Assembly: GCA_021809755.1 (NCBI GenBank)
Contig: JAJZJZ010000006.1
Location: 1-48,879, forward strand
DNA length: 48,879 nt
Direction of reading: 5' to 3'
DNA from: Thermoplasmata archaeon
Lineage (GTDB): Archaea; Thermoplasmatota; Thermoplasmata; Thermoplasmatales; Thermoplasmataceae
Part shown: positions 1-8,144 of the stretch, one piece after another
How positions within the stretch are numbered: the first letter of the stretch is position 1
How the letters are laid out: every line of letters starts with the position of its first letter
Program-made: the position numbers and the translations under genes
The notes under the pieces: generated by a model
The model's database searches: none
Told to the model about the DNA's origin: nothing
The model's input: only the letters and a program-made list of their open reading frames with translations

Positions 1-268
1 TATTATCCAATATCAATGTATTCATTGCGGGAACCTTTTTTATTTTGTGCAATTTTTTCATTCACTGTTCTGGATATCCTGACCATCCAGACCTTAATGA
101 ATTTACCTAAATCCTATTTGACTTTCCTTTAGCCATAATGCAGAACCAGGTATACAAGGGTTAATCATACCTAAATTGGAATTAATTAATATTCATACAT
201 GAAATATTTATCATCAGATATACTGTTGTTTATGGATAATTTTAACACGCTGAAAATGCTATCCATGT
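1..268. other. Intergenic leader, no gene seen
   Basis: No convincing reading frame is visible in this AT-rich stretch. It should contain the promoter of the adenosine-specific kinase-like gene; TTTATGG near 228-234 is the most box-A-like word, but it is weak. The gene to the left lies outside the window. Confidence 0.4.
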
Positions 269-763
269 ATGGCTAAGGAATTAGATATTGAAACGGTTGA
301 TCTGATCATACCTGATGGTTGCGGCATAATTCTTGGGCAGTCTCACTTTATTAAAACTGTTGAAGATCTCTATGAAATAATTATAACCTCTAATCCCAAG
401 GCAGAATTTGGTATAGCTTTCTCTGAAGCTTCAGGCCCAAGACTTATTAGAAGAGATGGAACGGATCAGCAATTAACAGATATGGCAGTTAAAAATCTTA
501 TGGCGATATCCGCGGGCCACAGCTTCCTCATTATGCTAAGAAATGTATTTCCAATAAGCGTTCTAAATCAGATAAAACAGTGTCAGGAGATAGTCAACAT
601 ATTTGCAGCAACATCTAACCCCATAAAGGTTCTTGTTGCCAGACATAAAGAGCAGGCTGCTATCATTGGAGTTATGGATGGCTTTTCACCACTTGGTGTT
701 GAAACAGATGAAAATGCTAAGGAAAGAATGAAATTCCTGAGAAATATAGGGTATAAAAAATAG
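269..763 (+). CDS. Adenosine-specific kinase-like protein (PF04008 family)
   Basis: The 164-residue product matches what I know of the small archaeal/bacterial 'adenosine-specific kinase' family. It shows the signature blocks IILGQSHFIKTVEDLYE near the N-terminus, FGIAFSEASGPRLIRRDG, SAGHSFLIMLRN and VMDGFSPLGVE near the C-terminus, and it has full family length. The family is cytoplasmic. Its biological role is poorly defined, so the kinase name is a family label and not shown here. The start is ATG followed by GCT. The stop codon TAG shares its last base with the first base of tRNA-Arg, so the two are probably cotranscribed and separated by tRNA processing. Confidence 0.8.
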   Translation: MAKELDIETVDLIIPDGCGIILGQSHFIKTVEDLYEIIITSNPKAEFGIAFSEASGPRLIRRDGTDQQLTDMAVKNLMAISAGHSFLIMLRNVFPISVLNQIKQCQEIVNIFAATSNPIKVLVARHKEQAAIIGVMDGFSPLGVETDENAKERMKFLRNIGYKK

Positions 764-835
764 GACCCGTAGTGTAATGGATTATCATATGGGTTTCCGG
801 AGCCCATGATCCGGGTTCGAATCCCGGCGGGTCTG
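763..835 (+). tRNA. tRNA-Arg (anticodon CCG)
   Basis: A full cloverleaf can be drawn. The acceptor strand GGACCCG (763-769) pairs with CGGGTCT (828-834), with G1-U72 as a wobble pair and G835 as discriminator. The anticodon arm is TGGGT-TTCCGGA-GCCCA, giving anticodon CCG. The T arm is CCGGG-TTCGAAT-CCCGG. CCA is not encoded and no intron is seen. The 5' end overlaps the stop codon of the upstream gene by one base. Confidence 0.9.
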
Positions 836-870
836 CTCATGTCTAGATAATCGTATGAACCATAACTTAA

Positions 871-880
871 TTTAAATAAT
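871..880 (+). promoter_or_regulatory. Box A of the H+-ATPase gene
   Basis: TTTAAATAAT lies about 27 bases before the ATG at 902. This spacing predicts transcription starting at or next to the start codon, a leaderless mRNA, as is common in Thermoplasmatales. A GGTGA word at 894-898 would then lie outside the transcript. Confidence 0.5.
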
Positions 881-901
881 TTCAAAATAAAGCGGTGACG
901 A

Positions 902-3262
902 ATGACAGAAAATCAGAATGAGAATCATCAGGAAACCCTAAAAAGACTTGATTCCAGAGACACAGGTCTTTCAGATGAGGAAGCATCTCAACGAAGGGAA
1001 AAATATGGGTATAATTCCATTGAAGAGAAAAAGACCCCTGCATTAATAAAATTCCTTAAAAAATTATCCGGACCGGTCCCATGGATGTTGGAAATAACTG
1101 CCATCATAACATATTTTCTTGGAAAATATATTGACACATATATTATTCTTGCCCTCCTCATATTCAATAGTGTAATAAGCTTCTTCCAGGAATCACGGGC
1201 AAGTGATGCCGTTGAGTTACTTCGAAAAAAGATCAATGTTAATGCAAGAGTTTTGAGAAGTTCTCAGTGGAGGCAGGTTCCCGCTGCAGAACTGGTACCT
1301 GGAGACATAATTCATGTAAGAATGGGCGATATTGTTCCGGCCGACGTCAAAATAATCAACGGTATTGTGGATTCCGACCAGTCTGCGCTCACTGGCGAAT
1401 CAAATCCCGTTAGGAGGAAATCAGATGAGGATATCTATTCTGGTTCAGTGCTCAAGAAAGGAGAAGCCACCGGAATTGTAACAGCCACCGGATCAGAAAC
1501 ATACTTCGGAAAAACCACAGAACTGGTGAAAAAGGCCGGATCTGAGTCACATCTAGAAAAGCTTATCCTATCCATTGTTAAATATCTTGTAATTATAGAT
1601 ATAGCACTTGTTGGATTACTTCTAGTTTTCTCAAGCATATATTCAATCTCATATGCTGATACCATACCATTTGCCTTGGTTGTTCTAATTGCTTCTATTC
1701 CAGTGGCGCTGCCGGCTACATTTACAATAGCAACCGCAATAGGTGCGTTGGATATGTCAAGAAGGGGTGCTCTAGTCACCAGACTATCTGCTGTAGAAGA
1801 TGCAGCCTCAATGGATACCATATGCTTTGACAAAACCGGTACCCTGACACAGAACAAACTCTCCGTAACAGATCCTGTACCATATGAATGCACATCGGAG
1901 AAACTTATTCAGGCAGCAATGCTTGCCTCAGATGAATCGAGTCAGGATTCCATTGATCTTGCAATTATTCAATATGGAAAGGAAAATAACTTCAATGTTA
2001 ACGGTTTTAAAGTAACCGAATTTATTCCATTCGACCCAGCCAGAAAGAGAACTGAATCTAAGGTGCTCAAAAATGACTCTATGATTTCAATAGTGAAAGG
2101 TGCCCCTCAGGTTATATTGAGTTTATGCAGTGACGTTGATTCTAAAAGTGTCATGGAAAATGTGGTAAGTCTTGCGCACAGAGGGTATAGAACACTGGGA
2201 GTTGCCGAAACATCCGAAGAGCATTATAAATTCCTTGGCCTTATTCCCCTATTTGATATTCCGAGACCTGATTCAAACCAGCTCATTTCCAAATTGAATG
2301 AACTTGGAATTTCTGCCAAGATGGTTACGGGAGATTCCACAGCAATTGCCAGTGAGATCGCCTCAAAGGTTGGCATTGGTTCAAGGGTCTGCATATCTTC
2401 CGATGTTATAAAGGGAAAACAGCATATTGACTCCTGCGATGTTTTTGCAGAGGTTTTTCCCGAGGACAAATATGAAATTGTAAAACTGTTGCAGAAGGAA
2501 GGTCACATAACCGGAATGACCGGTGATGGAGTTAATGATTCACCTGCACTAAAACAGGCTGAAGTTGGAATAGCTGTTGCTTCTGCAACGGATGTTGCAA
2601 AGGCTTCCGCGAGTATTGTTCTAACCCATGAAGGAATAACTGATGCTGTAAGTGCAGTTGAGGATGGCCGTAAGATATACCAGAGAATGCTCACATATAC
2701 CCTAAACAAGATTATTAAAACAATTCAGATAGCCATTTTTCTCACTCTTTCATTTCTCATATTCAGATATCTGGTCACAACTTCTTTTGAGATAATTCTT
2801 CTCCTGTTTGCCAACGATTTTGCAACAATGGCAATTGCCACGGATAACGTGAGATTTTCCAGTAGGCCTGAAAGATGGAATGTGAAATCACTGGTAGGAT
2901 CTTCCATTAGCCTTGCAATGCTAATTGTAATGGAATCGTTTATTGTTCTCATAATTGGGATGCGTTTGAGTCTCTCCATAGACCAGATTCACACATTCAT
3001 ATTTGACATGCTGGTGTTTTCAGGACAATTCACCATATATATGATCAGAGAACGGGGACATTTCTGGAGCTCAAGACCTGGGAAATATTTGTTGGTTGCA
3101 TCTGCTGCCGATATACTTGTAATAACCGCAATATCTTCTGCCGGAATCCTTGTCACAGCAATACCAATATTATATGTTGGCATAGTGCTTCTCATAACGT
3201 TTATCTCAATGTCACTCATAGATCCTTTGAAAAACGTAATATTCAGACACTATGAAATTTAA
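902..3262 (+). CDS. P-type (P3A-like) plasma-membrane H+-ATPase
   Basis: This 786-residue ion pump belongs to the P-type ATPase superfamily and most resembles the proton-efflux subgroup. The sequence shows the actuator TGES loop near residue 166, the phosphorylation motif DKTGTLT near 310, the hinge motif TGDGVNDSPALK near 545, and about ten hydrophobic segments arranged as in P-type pumps. N-terminal residues 10-40 match the cation ATPase N-domain style (GLSDEEASQRREKYGYN). The long C-terminal regulatory domain of fungal and plant enzymes is absent, as expected for prokaryotic members. In an acidophile the pump would help expel protons. The gene stands alone, is convergent with the stress-protein gene, and has its own box A. 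Confidence 0.88.
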   Translation: MTENQNENHQETLKRLDSRDTGLSDEEASQRREKYGYNSIEEKKTPALIKFLKKLSGPVPWMLEITAIITYFLGKYIDTYIILALLIFNSVISFFQESRASDAVELLRKKINVNARVLRSSQWRQVPAAELVPGDIIHVRMGDIVPADVKIINGIVDSDQSALTGESNPVRRKSDEDIYSGSVLKKGEATGIVTATGSETYFGKTTELVKKAGSESHLEKLILSIVKYLVIIDIALVGLLLVFSSIYSISYADTIPFALVVLIASIPVALPATFTIATAIGALDMSRRGALVTRLSAVEDAASMDTICFDKTGTLTQNKLSVTDPVPYECTSEKLIQAAMLASDESSQDSIDLAIIQYGKENNFNVNGFKVTEFIPFDPARKRTESKVLKNDSMISIVKGAPQVILSLCSDVDSKSVMENVVSLAHRGYRTLGVAETSEEHYKFLGLIPLFDIPRPDSNQLISKLNELGISAKMVTGDSTAIASEIASKVGIGSRVCISSDVIKGKQHIDSCDVFAEVFPEDKYEIVKLLQKEGHITGMTGDGVNDSPALKQAEVGIAVASATDVAKASASIVLTHEGITDAVSAVEDGRKIYQRMLTYTLNKIIKTIQIAIFLTLSFLIFRYLVTTSFEIILLLFANDFATMAIATDNVRFSSRPERWNVKSLVGSSISLAMLIVMESFIVLIIGMRLSLSIDQIHTFIFDMLVFSGQFTIYMIRERGHFWSSRPGKYLLVASAADILVITAISSAGILVTAIPILYVGIVLLITFISMSLIDPLKNVIFRHYEI

Positions 3263-3353
3263 AGGAACAAATTAACTTTACACATTTAACCATAATATGT
3301 TTATTAATTGTCCATTCCCTTTCAAATTGGCCTCCCTTTAATTTAAGGGAAAG

Positions 3354-3809
3354 TTATCTCACTATAAGAACTGAAACTGGAGAATTTGCAGAAACTCTTT
3401 CAGATACAGAACCCATGAAAATACCTTTGGCAAATCCATGTTTCCTTGTTCCCATCACGATGAGACCCGCTTTGTATTCCTCAACAGCCGCAATAATTAT
3501 TGAAACAGGGTCTCCAACCCTTACGGACCCATGAACATTCTTTGCCCCCTTATTTTTCAATGATGTTACCATTCTCTCAATCTTATATCTCGAGGATTTC
3601 AGAACATCTTCCTCTTCCTCCTGAAGAATTTCAGTTGTTCCTGTTGTATCCCCGATTGGAGCAAAATATGGTTTAACCACATGTAAAAGGTGAATTGTTG
3701 TGTCAAGGTTCCTATCGATAAGAGCCAGAGCGAATTCCACAGCCTTTTCAGATTCCTCTGAAAAATCAACAGCAACAATTATGTTCTTCATCTTTTCATC
3801 AATATTCAT
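3354..3809 (-). CDS. Universal stress protein, ATP-binding type (UspA fold)
   Basis: This is a single-domain UspA-like protein. It begins MKNIIVAVDFSEES after a short N-terminal run and ends with the nucleotide-loop pattern MGTRKHGFAKGIFMGSVSE and SPVSVLIVR, consistent with an ATP-binding member. The frame opens upstream at a GTG (3818). The ATG at 3809 is preferred because GGGTGA stands 6 bases before it and a good box A (3824-3834) sits at the right distance. The ATG at 3791 is a third possibility. The gene is monocistronic and its specific role is unknown. Confidence 0.85.
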   Translation of the reverse strand: MNIDEKMKNIIVAVDFSEESEKAVEFALALIDRNLDTTIHLLHVVKPYFAPIGDTTGTTEILQEEEEDVLKSSRYKIERMVTSLKNKGAKNVHGSVRVGDPVSIIIAAVEEYKAGLIVMGTRKHGFAKGIFMGSVSERVSANSPVSVLIVR

Positions 3810-3823
3810 TTCTGTCACCCTTT

Positions 3824-3834
3824 CTATATATAAG
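3824..3834 (-). promoter_or_regulatory. Box A of the universal stress protein gene
   Basis: Read on the minus strand, CTTATATATAG is a strong TATA element. It lies about 25 bases before position 3804 and so supports translation from the ATG at 3809 or 3791. Confidence 0.55.
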
Positions 3835-3889
3835 TAAGGCCAATGAGATTATTAACATTGCAGCCTCCAGTGTTAGGCTCTTAATAAAC

Positions 3890-4843
3890 TCATTTAACTA
3901 TTACAAAAACAGAATAAAATTTTTCATTATCTGTCCATACTTTTCCCACTTTGAAACCTGCCTTCTTCACAAGATCTGAAAAACCTTCTATGGTGAATTT
4001 GTATGAATTTTCTGTGTGTATAAGTTCATTCCTTCTGAAAGCTATTTGCTCTCCGCCTATGTTCGCCACAATATCGTTAAGAACTTTAAGATACATCTCT
4101 ATTCGCCCCTCCTTATCATTATAATAAGCAAAATGCCGGAACGATTTCATTGAAAGTTCTGAATCGAATTCCCTATTGATTCTTGTGATGAGATTGAGAT
4201 TGAAAGCAGCGGTTACTCCCTTGCTGTCGTTATAAGCTCTGTTAAGAATTGCAGGTTCCTTTCTGAGGTCTGCACCTATAATAAGACAATCCCCCTCTTC
4301 GATTGTCTCATATGCATTCATGAGAAAATGCAGAAGCTCCTGCGGTTCAAAATTCCCTATGGATGAGCCGAGGAATAGTACCGTTCTTCTGCTAAATTTT
4401 TCAATATCTGGAATTTTGATTGACTTTGTGAAATCCGCAGAAATAGCCATTATGGTGAGTTGTTCATACTGTTTTAAGAGTTGATTCACAGAAGACTGCA
4501 TATAAATTGTTGAGATATCTATTGGAATATAGCATGAAATACCTTTGCAGTGATCAAGAATAATACTTATTTTCCTGAGATTTGCCCCTCCATATTCAAT
4601 AAGAGCCGAATTTTCACCAATTATTTCGCAAATTTCACCTATGTGTTCTTTCAATATGGATATCTCCTTCTCTGTTGGGTAATACTCCGGAAGATTTGTT
4701 ATTTCATCGAATAGTAAAGAACCGGTTTTGTCGTAAAAAAATTTGGGGGAGATATGTTTTGGTGATTCCTTCAAACCCCTTAGAAGTTCAGGTTTCAGAT
4801 TTTCTTCGACCTTTTTGTATTCATAAAATTTTAGTCTGCTCAT
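3890..4843 (-). CDS. egtD: EgtD-like L-histidine N-alpha-methyltransferase
   Basis: The product (317 residues from the chosen ATG) matches EgtD, the SAM-dependent enzyme that trimethylates histidine to hercynine. Family blocks visible are SPKFFYDKTGSLLFDEIT and LPEYYPTEKEISIL near the N-terminus, a SAM-binding region around LIEYGGANLRK, FLGSSIGNFEP in the middle, and FTIEGFSDLVKKAGF near the C-terminus. The usual acidic/Gly SAM motif reads EYGGAN instead of ELGSGT-like, a modest variation. It follows egtB directly. The ATG at 4843 comes 4 bases after the egtB stop, with TGAGGAA supplying a Shine-Dalgarno site. An in-frame start at 4870 would overlap egtB. Confidence 0.88.
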   Translation of the reverse strand: MSRLKFYEYKKVEENLKPELLRGLKESPKHISPKFFYDKTGSLLFDEITNLPEYYPTEKEISILKEHIGEICEIIGENSALIEYGGANLRKISIILDHCKGISCYIPIDISTIYMQSSVNQLLKQYEQLTIMAISADFTKSIKIPDIEKFSRRTVLFLGSSIGNFEPQELLHFLMNAYETIEEGDCLIIGADLRKEPAILNRAYNDSKGVTAAFNLNLITRINREFDSELSMKSFRHFAYYNDKEGRIEMYLKVLNDIVANIGGEQIAFRRNELIHTENSYKFTIEGFSDLVKKAGFKVGKVWTDNEKFYSVFVIVK

Positions 4844-4847
4844 TTCC

Positions 4848-6131
4848 TCAGTCAATTGAATCCCTCGCAAGGCGAATACCGGACATTTCCCATCTCTTCT
4901 CCGGGTGATAGAAATTTCTGTATGTTTTTCTGAAGTGAGTCATTGGCGTAATGCAGGATCCCCCTCTTAGAACAAATTGATTTGACATGAATTTAAAGTT
5001 ATATTCACCGAGATTTCCTTCCAAGGGTTTTCCACCATGATATGGAAGATATGCGCTTGAAGTCCATTCCCATACATCTCCAAAAAGCTTCTGCATATCA
5101 TCCGATTTGTCATCATATGATATTGGGGACAGGTAAAACTTTTCCATAAAATTTTGAGAATCGTCTATTTTCAAATCTAATCCGGCTACCTCTAACTCCT
5201 CTTCTCTTGGCAATCTGGCACCTTTCCACTTAGCGAAAGCGTCAGCTTCAAAATATGATACGTGAGATACCGGCTCGTCCATATCAATGTCTTCATAGCC
5301 TGACATTTTGAATATTTTGTATCCATCGGAAAATTTTGTCCAGTATAATGGCAGTGAAATGTTTTCTCTCTGAATAAAGTTCCAACCTTCTGAAAGCCAG
5401 AGTTCCGGTTTTTTGTATCCGTCCGCCTGGATAAATTCCATAAATTCTCCATTTGAAACGGGAGATTTCTGGAGTTCAAAATCATCCAAATACACTTTAT
5501 GTTTTGGACACTCATTGTCAAAGGAAAAATCGTTCCCGGAATAGCCTATCTCCTTTATTCCGCCTTTGAACTTAACCCATTCCTGTGGACTTCTCTTTGA
5601 TGGCTTACTTTTTTTCGCAGGATAGTTGATCCTTCCTCCATTGTGATATGAAGCAGCCTTAATATCCATCAAAAGAAGTTCCTGATGTTGTTGCTCATGA
5701 TTTATACCTAGTTCGACCCGTTTTAGAATTTCAGGTTTCTTTCCTGCATTTGTCTTGAGCAATTCAATGATTGCTTGTGTCACTTTATCCCTGTATTCAT
5801 AAGTTTCCTTGACAAGAGGTCTTGACATAATGCCTCTCTTATTCTTTGACAGATATTTTCCAAGAGTTTCATAATATGAATTAAACATAAAGTCAACGTC
5901 TTCTATTTTTACTGAATTATTATCCATGTATTCTCTGATGATGAATTTGTCAAAAAACCATGAAGTGTGTCCTAGATGCCACTTTACCGGACTTGCATCA
6001 TCCGTTGCCTGAATTACGTAGTCTTCTATTTCAAGAGGACTTGCAAGATTTTCAGTAGTTTTTCTTACCTCACTGAATCTTGACATAATCGATTCTGTCT
6101 TGTCATATTCAGTGAAGTTGCTTTTCTCCAT
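4848..6131 (-). CDS. egtB: EgtB-like non-haem iron sulfoxide synthase
   Basis: This enzyme family joins hercynine to cysteine or gamma-glutamylcysteine using O2 and iron. The N-terminal DinB-like half contains WHLGHTSWFFDKF and the ligand motif HEQQHQE, giving the expected three-histidine iron site (HX3HXE plus the LGH histidine). The C-terminal half is an FGE/sulfatase-modifying-like domain with MDEPVSHVSYFEADAFAKWKG, FGDVWEWTSS and a terminal RGGSC followed by RNFYHPEKRW. The frame is open to a GTG at 6170. The ATG at 6131 is preferred because TATTTATG (about 6155-6163) is at box-A distance. egtA, egtC and egtE homologues are not in the window, so the sulfur donor and lyase are unknown. Confidence 0.88.
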   Translation of the reverse strand: MEKSNFTEYDKTESIMSRFSEVRKTTENLASPLEIEDYVIQATDDASPVKWHLGHTSWFFDKFIIREYMDNNSVKIEDVDFMFNSYYETLGKYLSKNKRGIMSRPLVKETYEYRDKVTQAIIELLKTNAGKKPEILKRVELGINHEQQHQELLLMDIKAASYHNGGRINYPAKKSKPSKRSPQEWVKFKGGIKEIGYSGNDFSFDNECPKHKVYLDDFELQKSPVSNGEFMEFIQADGYKKPELWLSEGWNFIQRENISLPLYWTKFSDGYKIFKMSGYEDIDMDEPVSHVSYFEADAFAKWKGARLPREEELEVAGLDLKIDDSQNFMEKFYLSPISYDDKSDDMQKLFGDVWEWTSSAYLPYHGGKPLEGNLGEYNFKFMSNQFVLRGGSCITPMTHFRKTYRNFYHPEKRWEMSGIRLARDSID

Positions 6132-6273
6132 AAGCTTCTTATCTGCTTTAACCCATAAATACCTTTTCACTTGAAATGGTATATATTTACCTAAATATGA
6201 TAATAAGTGGAATCCCTGACAAAGTGGCGATGACGATGCAAAGTCTAAATATGTTTAAGATTTAGCCCATTAA

Positions 6274-6346
6274 GGGTCTGTGGGGTAGCCTGGTATCCTT
6301 CCAGCTTCGGGAGCTGGAAACTCCGGTCCAAATCCGGGCAGACCCA
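6274..6346 (+). tRNA. tRNA-Pro (anticodon CGG)
   Basis: Acceptor strand GGGTCTG (6274-6280) pairs with CAGACCC (6339-6345), with A6346 as discriminator. The anticodon arm CCAGC-TTCGGGA-GCTGG gives anticodon CGG. The T arm is TCCGG-TCCAAAT-CCGGG. No intron is seen and CCA is not encoded. A TTTAAG word about 20 bases upstream may be its box A. It lies divergently from egtB and converges with the vapBC remnant. Confidence 0.9.
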
Positions 6347-6369
6347 CTATTAACTATGTTGTGGATGTT

Positions 6370-6476
6370 TCAAAAAATATGGAAACAAATACAATAGCTT
6401 ACAATTGATGCAAGGTTCCTGTTTCTACTTTCAATGTTTTCTAACAAGAGAGTTAATGGGTATCTAGAACAATCAT
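6370..6476 (-). pseudogene. Decayed VapC (PIN toxin) remnant
   Basis: Immediately overlapping the vapB stop (ATGA, 6476-6473) a frame begins MIVLDT, the classic start of VapC PIN RNases with the first catalytic aspartate. It hits TAA after seven codons. In another frame LLLENIESRNRNLAS follows, resembling the next helix of a VapC, and ends at TGA near 6370, right beside tRNA-Pro. The rest of the about 130-residue toxin is missing. A frameshift and a truncation therefore both appear to have removed function. Confidence 0.6.
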
Positions 6477-6691
6477 TTGAAATCTCTTTGTTTTGATTCT
6501 TTCCTAATCATTTCTACTTTGCGTTCCATTTCGTCTATGAAGTGACTTCCCTTTAACCCGTCGTAAAATGTACTTATTCTTACCCCTTCTCTGTGAACCT
6601 GTCTATTTATGAGGTCCAAACAACTCTCTCCTGGTTACTTCATTGAAGCTAAATTTTTGTAAAGTTCATCGGTAATAGTAACATTCTTCAT
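6473..6691 (-). pseudogene. VapB-family (DUF217-type) antitoxin with an in-frame stop
   Basis: From ATG 6691 the frame reads MKNVTITDELYKNLASMK, then TAA at 6637-6635. It continues in the same frame PGESCLDLINRQ, FYDGLKGSHFIDEMERKVEM and ends RDFK before TGA. With the stop ignored, the 72 residues match the VapB pattern: a beta-strand/helix start, a 'GESFSDVI'-like segment, and a 'LKxSxxIDExExxV' tail. The 4-base overlap with the vapC remnant is typical of vapBC operons. One nonsense change therefore separates it from an intact antitoxin. It is too short for standard gene callers. Confidence 0.65.
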
Positions 6692-7007
6692 GCTCTCAAT
6701 TTTACTGTGAGAATGGTTTTTTATATTTTCACATTCTCTTTTTTTTGCAGTAGGAGAATTCTATAACTCTGACGAAAACGTAATTTCCATAGAATCTATT
6801 TTACACGCAGCCATGATTTCTTATATTTTGGTATCTTTGCATAGAATATCTGCCTATGGCTAATAAATTGAAAAACCTTCTCCGAGCTTATGTTCATAAA
6901 TTCAAGCGATATATAACTCTTTAACAAAGGCAAGATACCACCTTTCTATTAAAAGGGCATTACCTTAAAGGTTATGAGTATTTTAAGCCGTATACACTTT
7001 AAAACAT
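6692..7007. other. Intergenic region, no gene seen
   Basis: This AT-rich stretch has no convincing reading frame. It should contain the old promoter of the vapBC remnant (minus strand) and the promoter of the membrane protein starting at 7008 (plus strand). No repeat structure stands out. Confidence 0.4.
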
Positions 7008-7421
7008 ATGTACAATAAAATTGTGAATAAAAATTACATTTCCTTGATCATTGGAGTCATTTTCCTATTGATTTGGATTATTTTTTCGACACTTGAGAAC
7101 AAAGCTATCATAGAATCATATTCTTCGGGAAATCTCCAAAATGCCCTTTTGCAGATAGATTCAATACTTTTGCTTTCCATAATTATCTTTTTGACCATTA
7201 TTCTGAATAAGAAAGGGGATGAAATCAAATCAGTTGCCAACAGCTTGCGAATCGAGTCCATGGGAATAGCAATTCTCTTCATTGCCAGCGCATCTTCGTA
7301 TTTTGTCTTCGGTTGGTTATACTATATTTCGATTTATTACCAAATATTGGGAATCCCCACATTCCTTCTCCTCTTTTATTCAATATTTGATAGAGAATTG
7401 ATAAATTCACTACAAAAATAG
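7008..7421 (+). CDS. Four-helix membrane protein of unknown function
   Basis: I do not recognise this 137-residue protein. Four hydrophobic segments are visible at roughly residues 10-27, 51-67, 85-103 and 108-125, separated by short polar loops, so it is an integral membrane protein with both ends probably on the same side. No conserved charged or catalytic residues stand out. It starts at ATG 7008 and ends shortly before the palindrome and promoter of the FMN reductase, so it is probably monocistronic. Confidence 0.55.
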   Translation: MYNKIVNKNYISLIIGVIFLLIWIIFSTLENKAIIESYSSGNLQNALLQIDSILLLSIIIFLTIILNKKGDEIKSVANSLRIESMGIAILFIASASSYFVFGWLYYISIYYQILGIPTFLLLFYSIFDRELINSLQK

Positions 7422-7467
7422 TATTTTCTCATAAAAGGAGAATAAAGGAAGTTATATAACTTTCTTA

Positions 7468-7483
7468 ATCCCCATATGGGGAT
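7468..7483. promoter_or_regulatory. 16-bp perfect palindrome ahead of the FMN reductase promoter
   Basis: ATCCCCATATGGGGAT is a perfect dyad ending 15 bases before the box A (TTTTAAATAA, 7499-7508) of the reductase gene. A second short palindrome, GTTATATAAC, lies at 7451-7460. Position and symmetry suggest the binding site of a dimeric regulator, but no regulator can be assigned from this window. Confidence 0.45.
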
Positions 7484-7527
7484 AGATTAGCTACAGCCTT
7501 TTAAATAATTTGGTAAAATTACCTAAC

Positions 7528-8109
7528 ATGCAAGAAGATAACAGAGAAATAACGATTATTGGTTTTGGGGGCAGTCTAAGAAAAGGATCATACAATAGGA
7601 TGCTCTTAAAAGATGTTCAAAGGTTAATGCCAGAGAATTCAATACTGGAAATAACTGATATATCTAAAATTCCCATATATAACGAAGATGCAGATAATGA
7701 GAATAATATCAACATCGTCAATTTTAGAGAATCTATAAAAAGGGCTGATGGTTTCATTATTGCGACTCCAGAATATAACTATTCAATTCCTGGATTTTTA
7801 AAGAATGCCATAGATTCAGTTTCTAAGCCGGCCGATAAGAACCCTTTTGCTGGAAAGCCCGGAGTAATAATGAGTGCCTCCATGGGTATGCTGGGAGGAT
7901 CAAGAGCCCAATATCATTTGAGACAGGTTTTAACTTGCCTTGACGCACGACTAATCAACAGACCTGAAGTTTTTATCAATTTTGCCCCTAAAAAATTCGA
8001 TGAAAATGGACACCTCACTGATGAAATGGCTGTCAAATTCATTCTCGAATTACTTAATAAGTTGATACAGGAAATAAGGCTTGAAAGGAGTGTCCAAATA
8101 AAAATTTGA
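7528..8109 (+). CDS. NADPH-dependent FMN reductase family flavoprotein
   Basis: The product (193 residues from ATG 7528) is a flavodoxin-like NAD(P)H:FMN or quinone reductase. Visible signatures are the phosphate-binding loop GGSLRKGSYNRML near the N-terminus, the TPEYNYSIPGFLKNAID flavin-binding block, and SMGMLGGSRAQYHLRQVL in the second half. Such enzymes reduce FMN, quinones or azo compounds in the cytoplasm. A TTG 18 bases upstream (7510) extends the frame, but it lies inside the box A, so the ATG is favoured. The upstream palindrome suggests regulated expression. Confidence 0.85.
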   Translation: MQEDNREITIIGFGGSLRKGSYNRMLLKDVQRLMPENSILEITDISKIPIYNEDADNENNINIVNFRESIKRADGFIIATPEYNYSIPGFLKNAIDSVSKPADKNPFAGKPGVIMSASMGMLGGSRAQYHLRQVLTCLDARLINRPEVFINFAPKKFDENGHLTDEMAVKFILELLNKLIQEIRLERSVQIKI

Positions 8110-8144
8110 ATAAGATTAACTTATTGATATTGATAGGGTCAACA

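Noticed and set aside
7510-7527. TTG start for the FMN reductase
   Set aside because: The TTG lies within the box A, so it would not be in the mRNA; the ATG at 7528 is at the right distance.
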